Below are positions 40,621 through 48,138 of a stretch of 64,000 nucleotides of DNA, in pieces. The stretch comes from JADLDB01 sp040752975. Lineage in GTDB: Bacteria; Myxococcota; Myxococcia; Myxococcales; Myxococcaceae. Each line of letters starts with the position of its first letter. The first letter of the stretch is position 1. The stretch lies in contig JBFMHF010000018.1 in NCBI GenBank assembly GCA_040752975.1, forward strand, positions 4,227-68,226. The letters are read 5' to 3'. The notes under the pieces were generated by a model. It was given only the letters and a program-made list of their open reading frames with translations, did no database searches and was not told the origin of the DNA. Both the position numbers and the translations under genes were made by a program.

Positions 40621-42689
40621 CGACGGACGCCGCCGCTGCGCGCCTCGAAGGCCTCACGGTCGACGGAGTCCTCGGGCCGGGCGGCGCCCTGTCCGCCGCG
40701 CTGGCGCATTACGAGCACCGCCCCTCGCAACTGGAGATGGCCCGCGCCGTGGCGCGCGCGCTGTCAGAGCGCCGTTTTCTCCTCGCGGAGGCGGGCACGG
40801 GCACGGGCAAGACGCTGGCCTACCTGACGCCGGCGGCGCTGTCGAAGAAGCGCGTCATCATCTCCACCGCCACGCGCACGCTGCAGGAGCAGGTCTTCCT
40901 GAAGGACATTCCGCTGCTGCGGGACACGGTGGGCCTCCCCTTCCGCGCGGCGCTGCTGAAGGGGCGGGCCAACTACCTCTGCGCGCAGCGCTTCGAGGCC
41001 TTCGAGAAGGCGCCCCTCTTCCCGACGCCCGAAGACGCGCGGCACTGGGAGGCGTTTCGCGACTGGGCGTACTCGACGCAGACGGGAGACCGGGCCGAGA
41101 CGCGGGTGCCGGACGCGTGGGGGACGTGGCCCCAGTTGTCGACGACGAGCGAGCAATGCCTGGGCGGAAAGTGCCCGCACTACGAGGCGTGCTTCGTGAC
41201 GCGCGCGCGGAGGGAAGCGGAGGCGTGCGAGGTGGTGGTGGTGAACCACGCCCTCTTCTTCGCGGACCTGGCGCTCAAGCAGCGCGGCGGCGAGAAGGAG
41301 CTGGGCGTCCTGCCGGCCTACGACGCGGTCATCTTCGACGAGGCGCACGCGCTGGAGGACGTGGCCACGGAGTTCTTCGGCCTCTCGGCCTCCTCGGCGC
41401 GGCTCTTCTCGCTCTCTCAGGACGCGCTCAAGGCCTTGCCGCCCATCGACCCCCGCAGCGCGACGCTGACGGCCCTCGCCCTCTCGCTCCGGACGCGGAG
41501 CGACGCCTTCTTCACGAAGGTGCACGAAGTCGTCGACCTCGTGGCGGACGCTGCGAGTCGCGCGACCACCGACAGCCAGGGTTTCCTCTCCCCGCCCTCG
41601 GGGAGAGGGGCAGGGAGAGGGGACGGGAAATTCCCGGGGCAGCCGTTGGCGGGACGCGACGTGCGCCTGCTTCCAGACACCCTGGCCGACGCGCGGCCTC
41701 AGGCGACGGCGGTGCTGGAGACGTTGGGCGCGTTGGCGGCGCTGTGTCCGCCGGAGGACGCGGAGTTGGGCGCGTTTCACCGCCGCGCGGAGGAGGCGGC
41801 GACGGCGCTGGACAGCGTGCTGCGCGCGGACGACCCGTCGCAGGTGTACTGGGTGGAGGCACGGGGGCGGACGACGGCGCTGCGCGCGGCGCCCATCGAC
41901 GTGGGGCAGTCGCTGTCGACGTTCCTCTACGACGCGGTGGACTCCGTCATCTTCACCTCGGCGACGCTGCGGGCGGCGTCGGGGCGCACGCCCAGCTTCG
42001 ACTACGTGGTGCAGCGCTTCGGGTTGAAGGCGCGCCCGTGGGACGCGGTGGCGGTGGACTCGCCCTTCGACTACCAGCGGCAGGCGGCCTTCTACATCCC
42101 CCGGCACCTGCCGGCGCCCAGCGAGCCCGGGTGGACGGTGCACTTCGGGCGCGAGGTGTACCAACTGGTGCGGCTGACGGGCGGGCGGGCCTTCGTCCTC
42201 TTCACCAGCCTCAAGCACCTGGACGAGGTGCACGCGCTGGTGGCGCCGCACCTCGAGGTGCAGGTGCTCAAGCAGGGGGACGCGCCGCGCCGGGCGCTGC
42301 TGGAGGCCTTCGTGGAGCGGCCGTCCGTCCTCTTCGCGAGCCACTCCTTCTGGGAGGGCGTGGACGTGCCGGGGCCGGCGCTTTCGCTGGTCATCATCGA
42401 CCGGCTCCCCTTCGCGCCTCCGGGAGAGCCGCTGCAGGCCGCGCGCATGGAGGCGGTGAAGGCGGCGGGGAAGCGGCCCTTCGACGACTACCAGGTGCCG
42501 CAGGCCGCGCTGGCGCTGCGACAGGGCTTCGGGCGCCTCATCCGCACCGCGACGGACAGGGGCATCGTGGCGCTGGGCGACGTGCGCGTCCTGACAAAGC
42601 GGTACGGGGAGGCCTTCCTCGAGTCGCTGCCCGACGCGAAGCGCTGCGGCCGCTTCGACGAGGTGAAGGCCTGGTGGGTCACAGGGTGA
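40617..42689 (+). CDS. dinG: DinG/XPD-like ATP-dependent DNA helicase with Fe-S cluster
   Basis: A 690-residue superfamily 2 helicase that unwinds DNA 5'-3' in its relatives. Walker A is AEAGTGTGKTLAY (about 59-68) and the DEAH box is IFDEAHAL (Asp241). Four Fe-S cysteines are Cys122 (NYLC), Cys181, Cys186 and Cys192 (CLGGKCPHYEAC). The C-terminal RecA domain has FWEGVDVPGPALSLVIIDRLPF and the arginine-finger region QGFGRLIRTATDRG. A palindromic repeat adds about 25 unusual residues (SPPSGRGAGRGDGKFPG) near residue 325, between the DEAH motif and the second RecA domain. GTG start, overlapping the zinc-ribbon gene. Exonuclease-fused DinG forms carry an N-terminal domain that is absent here. 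Confidence 0.92.
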   Translation: MTTDAAAARLEGLTVDGVLGPGGALSAALAHYEHRPSQLEMARAVARALSERRFLLAEAGTGTGKTLAYLTPAALSKKRVIISTATRTLQEQVFLKDIPLLRDTVGLPFRAALLKGRANYLCAQRFEAFEKAPLFPTPEDARHWEAFRDWAYSTQTGDRAETRVPDAWGTWPQLSTTSEQCLGGKCPHYEACFVTRARREAEACEVVVVNHALFFADLALKQRGGEKELGVLPAYDAVIFDEAHALEDVATEFFGLSASSARLFSLSQDALKALPPIDPRSATLTALALSLRTRSDAFFTKVHEVVDLVADAASRATTDSQGFLSPPSGRGAGRGDGKFPGQPLAGRDVRLLPDTLADARPQATAVLETLGALAALCPPEDAELGAFHRRAEEAATALDSVLRADDPSQVYWVEARGRTTALRAAPIDVGQSLSTFLYDAVDSVIFTSATLRAASGRTPSFDYVVQRFGLKARPWDAVAVDSPFDYQRQAAFYIPRHLPAPSEPGWTVHFGREVYQLVRLTGGRAFVLFTSLKHLDEVHALVAPHLEVQVLKQGDAPRRALLEAFVERPSVLFASHSFWEGVDVPGPALSLVIIDRLPFAPPGEPLQAARMEAVKAAGKRPFDDYQVPQAALALRQGFGRLIRTATDRGIVALGDVRVLTKRYGEAFLESLPDAKRCGRFDEVKAWWVTG
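41585..41608. repeat. REP-like palindrome inside the helicase gene
   Basis: Perfect 10-bp inverted repeat CCTCTCCCCG-CCCT-CGGGGAGAGG, followed by a second GGGAGAGGGG (41613-41622). It shares the CTCTCC..GGAGAG core with repeats at 57879 and 63964. It lies in frame within the helicase gene and codes for a Pro/Gly/Arg-rich stretch. This resembles the dispersed CTCTCC palindromes common in several proteobacterial genomes. Confidence 0.65.
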
Positions 42690-42701
42690 TGTGTTGATGC
42701 T

Positions 42702-42746
42702 CATCTTCGAGCGCATCTTGACGTCATCTTCTGGTGTCGAAATGAT
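42702..42746 (+). promoter_or_regulatory. VapBC promoter with three CATCTT repeats
   Basis: TTGACG (42718-42723) and AATGAT (42741-42746), 17 bases apart, make a fair sigma-70 promoter, only 6 bases ahead of the antitoxin ATG. No ribosome site is present, so the transcript would be leaderless. CATCTT occurs at 42702, 42714 and 42725, spaced about one helical turn apart, overlapping the -35 element, which would suit autorepression by the antitoxin (inference). Confidence 0.4.
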
Positions 42747-42752
42747 GCCTTC

Positions 42753-43013
42753 ATGCGGACGACGGTGACCCTCGAGCCTGATGTCGCGCGCTTCCTCCGC
42801 GAGGAGGCCCATCGCTCCGGGCGCGGCTTCAAGGCCGTTCTCAATGAGTGTCTGAGGAGGGGCATGCGGGGCGCGAGAAAGCCGGAAGCCGGCCCCTTCA
42901 AGGTCTCGCCGCACCGCACGCGGCTGGTGGCCGGCGTTGACCCGGCGCGGCTCAACCAGCTCGCGGACGAGTTGGAAGACGAAGCGCTCCTCGCGCGGCG
43001 GGGCCGGAGATGA
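42753..43013 (+). CDS. vapB: VapB-type ribbon-helix-helix antitoxin
   Basis: An 86-residue antitoxin. The first 35 residues (MRTTVTLEPDVARFLREEAHRSGRGFKAVLNECLRRG) form a ribbon-helix-helix DNA-binding unit with the usual T-V-T-L-E strand. The C-terminal tail (DPARLNQLADELEDEALLARRG) is the part that would wrap the toxin. It overlaps the toxin start by ATGA, the standard toxin-antitoxin arrangement. It probably binds the CATCTT repeats in its own promoter (inference). Confidence 0.88.
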   Translation: MRTTVTLEPDVARFLREEAHRSGRGFKAVLNECLRRGMRGARKPEAGPFKVSPHRTRLVAGVDPARLNQLADELEDEALLARRGRR

Positions 43014-43441
43014 TCATCCCCGACGTCAACCTCCTCCTGTACGCGAACATCGACGCGACACCCCAGCACGCCAGGGCGCGCCAGTGGTTCGAGCGCGCCA
43101 TGAATGGCGCCGAGCCCGTCGGGTTTGCGCCAGCGGCGCTGCTCGGCTTCGTGCGCCTCTCCAGCAACCGGCGGGTGTACGTCGACCCGCTGACGGTGGA
43201 GGACGCCGTCGGACGGGTCCGCGCCTGGCTCGCACGCGAGCAGGCGGTGCTGCTGGAACAGACCCGCGAGGTGGTGACGCTGACGCTCGAGCTGCTGCTG
43301 GAAGCGGGCGCCGCGGGCAACCTCACCACCGACGCGCAACTGGCCGCCCATGCGCTGGCCCAGCGCGCCACCATCGCAAGCGCAGACGGGGACTTCGGCC
43401 GGTTCCCGCGCGTGAAGTGCGTCAACCCCCTGGCCCGCTGA
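43010..43441 (+). CDS. vapC: VapC-family PIN-domain ribonuclease toxin
   Basis: A 143-residue PIN RNase of the MtVapC28 type (TIGR00028-like). Acidic residues are Asp5 (IIPDVNLLLYA), Glu/Asp positions in the mid region, Asp about 107 (TTDAQLAAHALAQ) and the C-terminal Asp pair (ASADGDFGRF). The ALLGFVRLSSNRRV segment is typical of this subgroup. When free it would cut RNA and stop growth; VapB at 42753 neutralises it. It is intact, unlike the PIN remnant near 4.9 kb. Confidence 0.9.
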   Translation: MIIPDVNLLLYANIDATPQHARARQWFERAMNGAEPVGFAPAALLGFVRLSSNRRVYVDPLTVEDAVGRVRAWLAREQAVLLEQTREVVTLTLELLLEAGAAGNLTTDAQLAAHALAQRATIASADGDFGRFPRVKCVNPLAR

Positions 43442-43443
43442 CG

Positions 43444-43890
43444 TCACCCTGCCGTCGGGGTGGCCGCCAGCATCAGCGCAATCGCCGCCACGTAGCAGCC
43501 AAACCCCACCACGAAGGCCACCAGCGCGACGCTCAAGAACTTCGCCTTCGAGTTGCGCAGCTCGAGCATCCTCACCAGCGTGGCCTCCAGGTCGTCGCCC
43601 AGCTCCTGCGTCAGCCACTTGAGCCGCAGCACCCCGCCAATGGCCACGCCGGCGCTCAACAGCACCACCACGATGCCCACGGCAATCAACGCCCGCGCCA
43701 CCTCGCTCGTCTGCGCGATGGTGCGCCCCGAGAAGCCGGTCACCGTCACCACGATGCCGGACAGGGACAGCAACACCTGCGTCCTCAGCACCAACACCGA
43801 CAACTGCTTCTCCACCACATCGAAGGCGCGCGCCTTGTCTCCATTCGAGAAGGCGATGATGCGGCGGACCTCGTCACGGGCGTCGACCAT
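43444..43890 (-). CDS. Four-helix membrane protein of unknown function
   Basis: A 148-residue protein. An N-terminal cytoplasmic helix (DEVRRIIAFSNGDKARAFDVVEKQL) is followed by membrane helices (VLLSLSGIVVTVTGF, RALIAVGIVVVLLSAGVAIGGVL, a soluble helix with LTQELGDDLEATLVRMLELRNSKAK, and SVALVAFVVGFGCYVAAIALML). The layout of two membrane-helix pairs around a helical hairpin is reminiscent of small membrane effectors such as Pycsar TM proteins, but no specific motif supports that. It is convergent with vapC, 2 bases apart. Confidence 0.62.
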   Translation of the reverse strand: MVDARDEVRRIIAFSNGDKARAFDVVEKQLSVLVLRTQVLLSLSGIVVTVTGFSGRTIAQTSEVARALIAVGIVVVLLSAGVAIGGVLRLKWLTQELGDDLEATLVRMLELRNSKAKFLSVALVAFVVGFGCYVAAIALMLAATPTAG

Positions 43891-43962
43891 GACGCGCGCC
43901 TAGCGCAGCCGGGCCCCACCGTCACGCTGGCGTCCTGGCCCGCGGTGTGCTGGTGAGAGGCC

Positions 43963-44442
43963 ATGTCCGGCGTCGACCTGGAGAGCATCAACGCGGCCTT
44001 CCGCGACTTCGTCCCGCACAACCGGGCCCTGGGCCTCGAGGTGACGGGCGCCTCCTTCGAGCCAGCCACCGCCACGCTGCGCCTGCCCTATGACGCGCGC
44101 TTCGCGGGCAACCCGGACTCGGGCGTGCTGCACGGCGGCGTCATCACCACGTTGCTGGACGCCTGCAGCGGCGCGTCGGTGTACTTCAAGCTGCAGGCGC
44201 CGACGCCCATCGCCACCCTCGACCTGCGCATCGACTACCTCAAGCCCGCGACGCCCGGCCGTGACGTCTTCGCCCGCGCCGAGTGCTTCCACGTCACGCG
44301 CAACGTGGCCTTCGTCCGTGCCGTCGCCTACCACGACACGCCCGAGGCCCCCATCGCCGTCGGCAACGCCACCTTCGCGCTCTCGACGAAGGGGCGGCCC
44401 GTCACCGAGTCGGATCTCTCCTTCTCCGGGAGCACGCCGTGA
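43963..44442 (+). CDS. PaaI-family hotdog thioesterase (first of a pair)
   Basis: A 159-residue hotdog-fold protein, likely an acyl-CoA thioesterase. The motif GVLHGGVITTLLDACSGASVY holds the catalytic HGG and the Asp in the helix (LLDACSG); the core strands ATLDLRIDYLKPA and RAECFHVTRNVAFVRAVAYH follow. A GAGAGG ribosome site precedes the ATG. A second, related thioesterase overlaps its stop by 4 bases. The substrate is not known; PaaI itself acts on aromatic acyl-CoAs. Confidence 0.88.
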   Translation: MSGVDLESINAAFRDFVPHNRALGLEVTGASFEPATATLRLPYDARFAGNPDSGVLHGGVITTLLDACSGASVYFKLQAPTPIATLDLRIDYLKPATPGRDVFARAECFHVTRNVAFVRAVAYHDTPEAPIAVGNATFALSTKGRPVTESDLSFSGSTP

Positions 44443-44876
44443 GCACCGCGCTGGCGAAAATCGCCGAGGCCAGGAAGTCCGGCGACTGGATGGCGCTGCT
44501 GGACTGGGTGCCGTACCTGCGCTTCCTCGGCATCACGCTGGAGAACCGCGACGGCGTCCTCACCGGCCGCATGAGGTACGCGGAGCACCTCGTCGGCAAC
44601 CCCACGCTGCCGGCGCTGCACGGCGGCACCCTGGGCGCGCTGCTGGAGGCCGCGTGTCAGTTCGAGGTCCTCTACCGGGCGGAGAGCGCCGTCCTCCCCA
44701 AGACCATCACCCTCACCATCGACTACCTGCGCAGCGCGAAGCCGCAGGACGTGCTGGTGCGCGCGCGCATCGTGAAGCAGGGCCGCCGCGTCGTCACCGC
44801 GCACGCCACCGCCTGGCAGGAGAATGAAGAAAAGCCCGTGGCCAGCGCCACTGTGCACCTGCTGGTGATGGCTTGA
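44439..44876 (+). CDS. PaaI-family hotdog thioesterase (second of a pair)
   Basis: A 145-residue hotdog protein with a GTG start overlapping the previous gene (GTGA). The motif LPALHGGTLGALLEAACQFEV keeps the HGG, but the helix has Glu (LLEAACQ) where its neighbour has Asp, an accepted swap in the family. ITLTIDYLRSAKPQDVLVRARIVKQGRRVVTAHATAW is the sheet. The two genes share about a third of their residues by eye and may form a heteromeric enzyme (inference). Confidence 0.86.
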   Translation: MSTALAKIAEARKSGDWMALLDWVPYLRFLGITLENRDGVLTGRMRYAEHLVGNPTLPALHGGTLGALLEAACQFEVLYRAESAVLPKTITLTIDYLRSAKPQDVLVRARIVKQGRRVVTAHATAWQENEEKPVASATVHLLVMA

Positions 44877-44897
44877 GGCCTGCCGGAGGGCCCGCGC

Positions 44898-46151
44898 ATG
44901 TGTGACACCGTCTGCGCCGTTCGTGAGGGCCTCGTCCTCTTCGGGAAGAACAGCGACCGCGAGCCCGGCGAAGCCCAGGCCGTCGAGCTCGTGCCCGCCC
45001 GTGCCGGCCTCTCCAACAGCGTCCGCTGCACCCACGTCGAAGTTCCGCAGGTGGAACGCACGCGCGCCGTCCTCCTGTCCCGCCCGGCGTGGATGTGGGG
45101 CTGCGAGATGGGCGCCAACGACGCGGGCGTGGTGGGCGGCAACGAAGCCGTCTTCACCCGCTTCCCCCTTCCGGACACCGGCCTCACCGGGATGGACCTG
45201 TTGCGGCTGGCGCTCGAGCGCTCTTCCAGCGCGCGTGAGGCCGCGCACGTCGTCATCGAGTTGCTGGCGCGCCACCCGCAGGGCGGGCGCATGGGCTTTC
45301 GCAACGTGGGCTTCCGGTACCACTCCAGCTTCCTCTTCGCCGACGCGCGGGAGGCGTGGGTGCTGGAGACGGCCGGCGAGTACTGGGCGCTGGAGAAGGT
45401 GCGCGGGGTGAGGACCATCTCCAACACGCTGTCCATCTCCACGCCCGACGAGGTGCACCCCGGCGCGGCGGACGAGGCGCGCAAGCGCGGCTGGCTGGCG
45501 CGCGGCGCCGACTTCGACTTCGCGCGCTGCTTCACGAAGCCCTTCTACCGGCACCTCACCGGCGGGCCGCAGCGGCAGGCCTGCACCACGTCGTCGCTGA
45601 AGGACGCCGCCGACGTCGCGGGCGTGATGCGCGCGCTGAGAGACCACCGCGGCCTCCACCCGGCGGAGGGCCTGCGCCTCGAGCAACCGTGCGCGCACGC
45701 CTCCTGGCAGCCGACGCGTCACGCCGGGCAGACGACGGGCTCCATGGTGTCGGCCCTCACCTCGTCCGGGGCGCGCCACTTCCTCACCGGCACCTCGTCG
45801 CCGTGCCTGTCCGTCTTCAAGCCCGCGCGCCTCGACGTCGCCCCCGAGGCGTACGTGCCGGCTGCGCCCGAGGCGGCCGACGCGGACAGCCTGTGGTGGC
45901 GGCACGAGCGGCTCCACCGCGCCGTCCTCGAGGCTTGGGCCGTGCGTGCCCCTGCCGTCGAAGCCGAGCGCGCAGTCCTGGAGAAGCGCCTTCTCGAGGC
46001 CGACGTCGCCGCCGCCTGGAGCGAGCACCGGGAGGCTGTCCCCGCCTGGCTCGAGCGCGCCCGGAAGACAGCCCTCTCCACCGCGGGTGCGCCCCTCTTC
46101 CGGCGCTGGTGGCGCCGGCAGTCCGCCCTCGACTTTCGAGAATCCGCGTAA
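44898..46151 (+). CDS. C69-family peptidase (secernin-like)
   Basis: A 417-residue N-terminal-nucleophile hydrolase. The start MCDTVCAV puts a cysteine (Cys2 or Cys6) near the N-terminus as nucleophile; GKNSDREPGEAQAVELVP and the GCEMGANDAGVVGGNEAVFT segment are the secernin/dipeptidase hallmarks. WMWGCEMG and NTLSIS are also family positions. A GGAGGG ribosome site precedes the ATG. It probably acts in the cytoplasm on dipeptides or a protein substrate; true specificity is unknown. No signal peptide. Confidence 0.88.
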   Translation: MCDTVCAVREGLVLFGKNSDREPGEAQAVELVPARAGLSNSVRCTHVEVPQVERTRAVLLSRPAWMWGCEMGANDAGVVGGNEAVFTRFPLPDTGLTGMDLLRLALERSSSAREAAHVVIELLARHPQGGRMGFRNVGFRYHSSFLFADAREAWVLETAGEYWALEKVRGVRTISNTLSISTPDEVHPGAADEARKRGWLARGADFDFARCFTKPFYRHLTGGPQRQACTTSSLKDAADVAGVMRALRDHRGLHPAEGLRLEQPCAHASWQPTRHAGQTTGSMVSALTSSGARHFLTGTSSPCLSVFKPARLDVAPEAYVPAAPEAADADSLWWRHERLHRAVLEAWAVRAPAVEAERAVLEKRLLEADVAAAWSEHREAVPAWLERARKTALSTAGAPLFRRWWRRQSALDFRESA

Positions 46152-46220
46152 AGCCAGGTGGCCGATTCGAGAAAACCGGGCCCGTCCTGACACTCCGAGA
46201 ATGTCGTCTGAGGAGCGTCC

Positions 46221-47531
46221 ATGCCCGTCCAGCCCGTCTCGTCCAGCCGCGTCAGCCAGCCAAGAAGGCCAGTCGCCGTGCGGACTTTCGCGCCCAGGCG
46301 CCCAGCCCCGGTGGACGGCTTCACCGGCGTGGACGGCCTTGGCGAGGCGCGTCGGAAGGCGCTGGCCACGCTGGAGAAGAACCTCCACCGCGTCAGCTAC
46401 CCCAACGTGTCCGGCGCGCGCTGGACGCTGGACGCGGGGAAAAACCACTTCGCCGCGCTGTGGACGCGCGACTCCAGCTTCCCGGCGCTGGGGCTTCTGG
46501 CCGAGGGACGCACGGAGCCGGTGCGCGACTACCTCGACGCGCTGCTGGCCAACATGCGCAAGGACGGGCTGGCGCCGCGGCGGCTGGGCGCGGGCGCGAA
46601 CTTCTTCCAGACCTTCCCGGCCCTCTTCGGCATCCACCCGAAGCGCAGCGACACCTACGACTTCGTCGACTTCAACAAGGGCCTGGGCAAGGCGCCGGTG
46701 GACCCCAACGCGCTGCTCGTGTGGCTGTCCGCCGAGTACGTCCACACCTCGAAGGACACCGCCTTCCTCCGCGCGCACCTCGCCACGCTGGAGCGCGCCG
46801 TGAAGTACCTCGACAAGCGCACGAAGGACGGCCTGCTGCACCAGGGCCCGTACGAGGACTGGAGAGATTTGACGGGCCGCGAGGGCGCGACGCTGTACGG
46901 CAACGTCCTCTATTGGAAGGCCGTCTCGTCGCTCGCGGAGCTGGAAGCGAAGGCGGGCCGACCGGCCGAGGCCCAGCGGCGCACGGCGCAGGCGGACGCC
47001 CTGGCGAAGAAGATTCAAAAGACCTTCTGGGACGAGGAGAAGGGCTACTTCCACGACCAGGTGGGGCTCGACGTCTTCGGCGGCGACGGCAACTTCCTCG
47101 CGGGCCTCACGGGCCTCGCCACGCCGACGCAGACGCGCTCGCTCCTCGCCGCGGCGGACAGGCTGCTCTTGCGCGGCAACGGGCTGTACGCCTCCACGGA
47201 CAAGCCGTACCCGGCGAAGGACGTGCCCTGGTACCTCTCCCTGGCGGGCATTCGCGGCTACGGCGACGGCACGCTGGTGTGGCCGTGGATGACGTCGCTG
47301 TATGCCCTGGCCGCGGCGAAGGCGGGAGACACCACGCGGGCCCAGCGCGCGCTCTCGGCGGTGGCGCAGGCGAGCCACCGCGACGGCACCTTCGCGGAGA
47401 TTTACGACGAGCGCGGGCAGGGCGTGCGGCGGGGCGTGTACAAGTCCGAGGTGGACTTCTCCTGGAGCGCCGGGCTGTACCTCGCCGGCCTCAAGGCCTT
47501 GCGCGAGGCGCAGGCCGCGCGTTTCCGCTGA
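46221..47531 (+). CDS. Glycoside hydrolase with (alpha/alpha)6 barrel, GH100/GH63-like
   Basis: A 436-residue enzyme. After an N-terminal disordered part (about 1-45), the helical barrel has ALWTRDSSFPALGLL (catalytic-acid region Asp), GPYEDWRDLTGREGATLYGNVLYWKAVSSLAELEAKAG (second acidic patch), YGDGTLVWPWMTSLYALAAAK and VDFSWSAGLYLAGL. The arrangement matches the glucosidase/invertase clan (GH100 or GH63) and amylo-alpha-1,6-glucosidase-like proteins. No signal peptide is evident. A GAGGAG ribosome site precedes the ATG. The substrate is probably an alpha-glucoside or sucrose (inference). Confidence 0.78.
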   Translation: MPVQPVSSSRVSQPRRPVAVRTFAPRRPAPVDGFTGVDGLGEARRKALATLEKNLHRVSYPNVSGARWTLDAGKNHFAALWTRDSSFPALGLLAEGRTEPVRDYLDALLANMRKDGLAPRRLGAGANFFQTFPALFGIHPKRSDTYDFVDFNKGLGKAPVDPNALLVWLSAEYVHTSKDTAFLRAHLATLERAVKYLDKRTKDGLLHQGPYEDWRDLTGREGATLYGNVLYWKAVSSLAELEAKAGRPAEAQRRTAQADALAKKIQKTFWDEEKGYFHDQVGLDVFGGDGNFLAGLTGLATPTQTRSLLAAADRLLLRGNGLYASTDKPYPAKDVPWYLSLAGIRGYGDGTLVWPWMTSLYALAAAKAGDTTRAQRALSAVAQASHRDGTFAEIYDERGQGVRRGVYKSEVDFSWSAGLYLAGLKALREAQAARFR

Positions 47532-47553
47532 GAGGCGTACACTCCGCCCCGCC

Positions 47554-48138
47554 ATGACTGCCGCGACGAATCCGATGAGCCGCAGACGCCTGCTCCGGGT
47601 GGGCGGCGTGGTGGGCGCAGCGCTGGCCGGCGGGACGTGGCTGGTGATGCGCGGCGGTGGAGACGAGCACTACCGCGGCCTCTGCCCCGGTGCGCAGCCG
47701 AAGGTGCTGTCGGTGAAGGAGTTGGGCGTGCTGGCCGCCTTCTGCGACCGCGTCTGCCCGGCGCCCTCGCAGTCCCAGCCCGGCCCCCGAGTCGTCCGCG
47801 TGGCCGAACGCATCGACAAGGAGCTCTCCTTCCACCACGCGAAGATGCAGTCCGACGTCAAGGCGGCGCTGCTGGTGCTGGAGCACGGCGGCTGGCTGCA
47901 CCTGTCGGCGACGCGCTTCACGCGGCTGCCCGCCGAGGCGCAGGACAGCTACCTCGCGCGCATGGGCGTCACCGGCAACGAGGTGGAGCGCCAGGTCTTC
48001 GCAAGCCTCAAGCTGCTGGCGCTGTTTTTCTATTACGTCGACGAGCGCACCTGGAAGGCGATGCACTACGACGGGCCCTTCGCGGCGAAGAAGGCGCCGC
48101 CGGCGGACTCCAGCCTGGCGGGAGGCGCGCATGGATGA
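47554..48138 (+). CDS. Gluconate 2-dehydrogenase subunit-3-like small subunit
   Basis: A 194-residue exported subunit. The signal MSRRRLLRVGGVVGAALAGGTW is Tat-type (RR followed by a hydrophobic run). The mature part with FCDRVCPAPSQSQPGPRVVRVAERIDKELSFH and LSATRFTRLPAEAQDSYLARM matches the gluconate_2-dh3 family, the accessory subunit that piggybacks a folded GMC dehydrogenase across the membrane. It overlaps the GMC gene start by 8 bases, so the two form one complex. The cytochrome subunit that often follows is not present here. Confidence 0.87.
   Translation: MTAATNPMSRRRLLRVGGVVGAALAGGTWLVMRGGGDEHYRGLCPGAQPKVLSVKELGVLAAFCDRVCPAPSQSQPGPRVVRVAERIDKELSFHHAKMQSDVKAALLVLEHGGWLHLSATRFTRLPAEAQDSYLARMGVTGNEVERQVFASLKLLALFFYYVDERTWKAMHYDGPFAAKKAPPADSSLAGGAHG

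Noticed and set aside
40764..42914. Minus-strand frame of over 700 codons opposite the helicase gene
   Set aside because: Shadow of the DinG-like gene; its translation is Arg/His-rich without any motif.
44328..47555. Minus-strand frame of over 1000 codons
   Set aside because: Runs antisense to five well-supported genes; a product of GC-rich codon structure.
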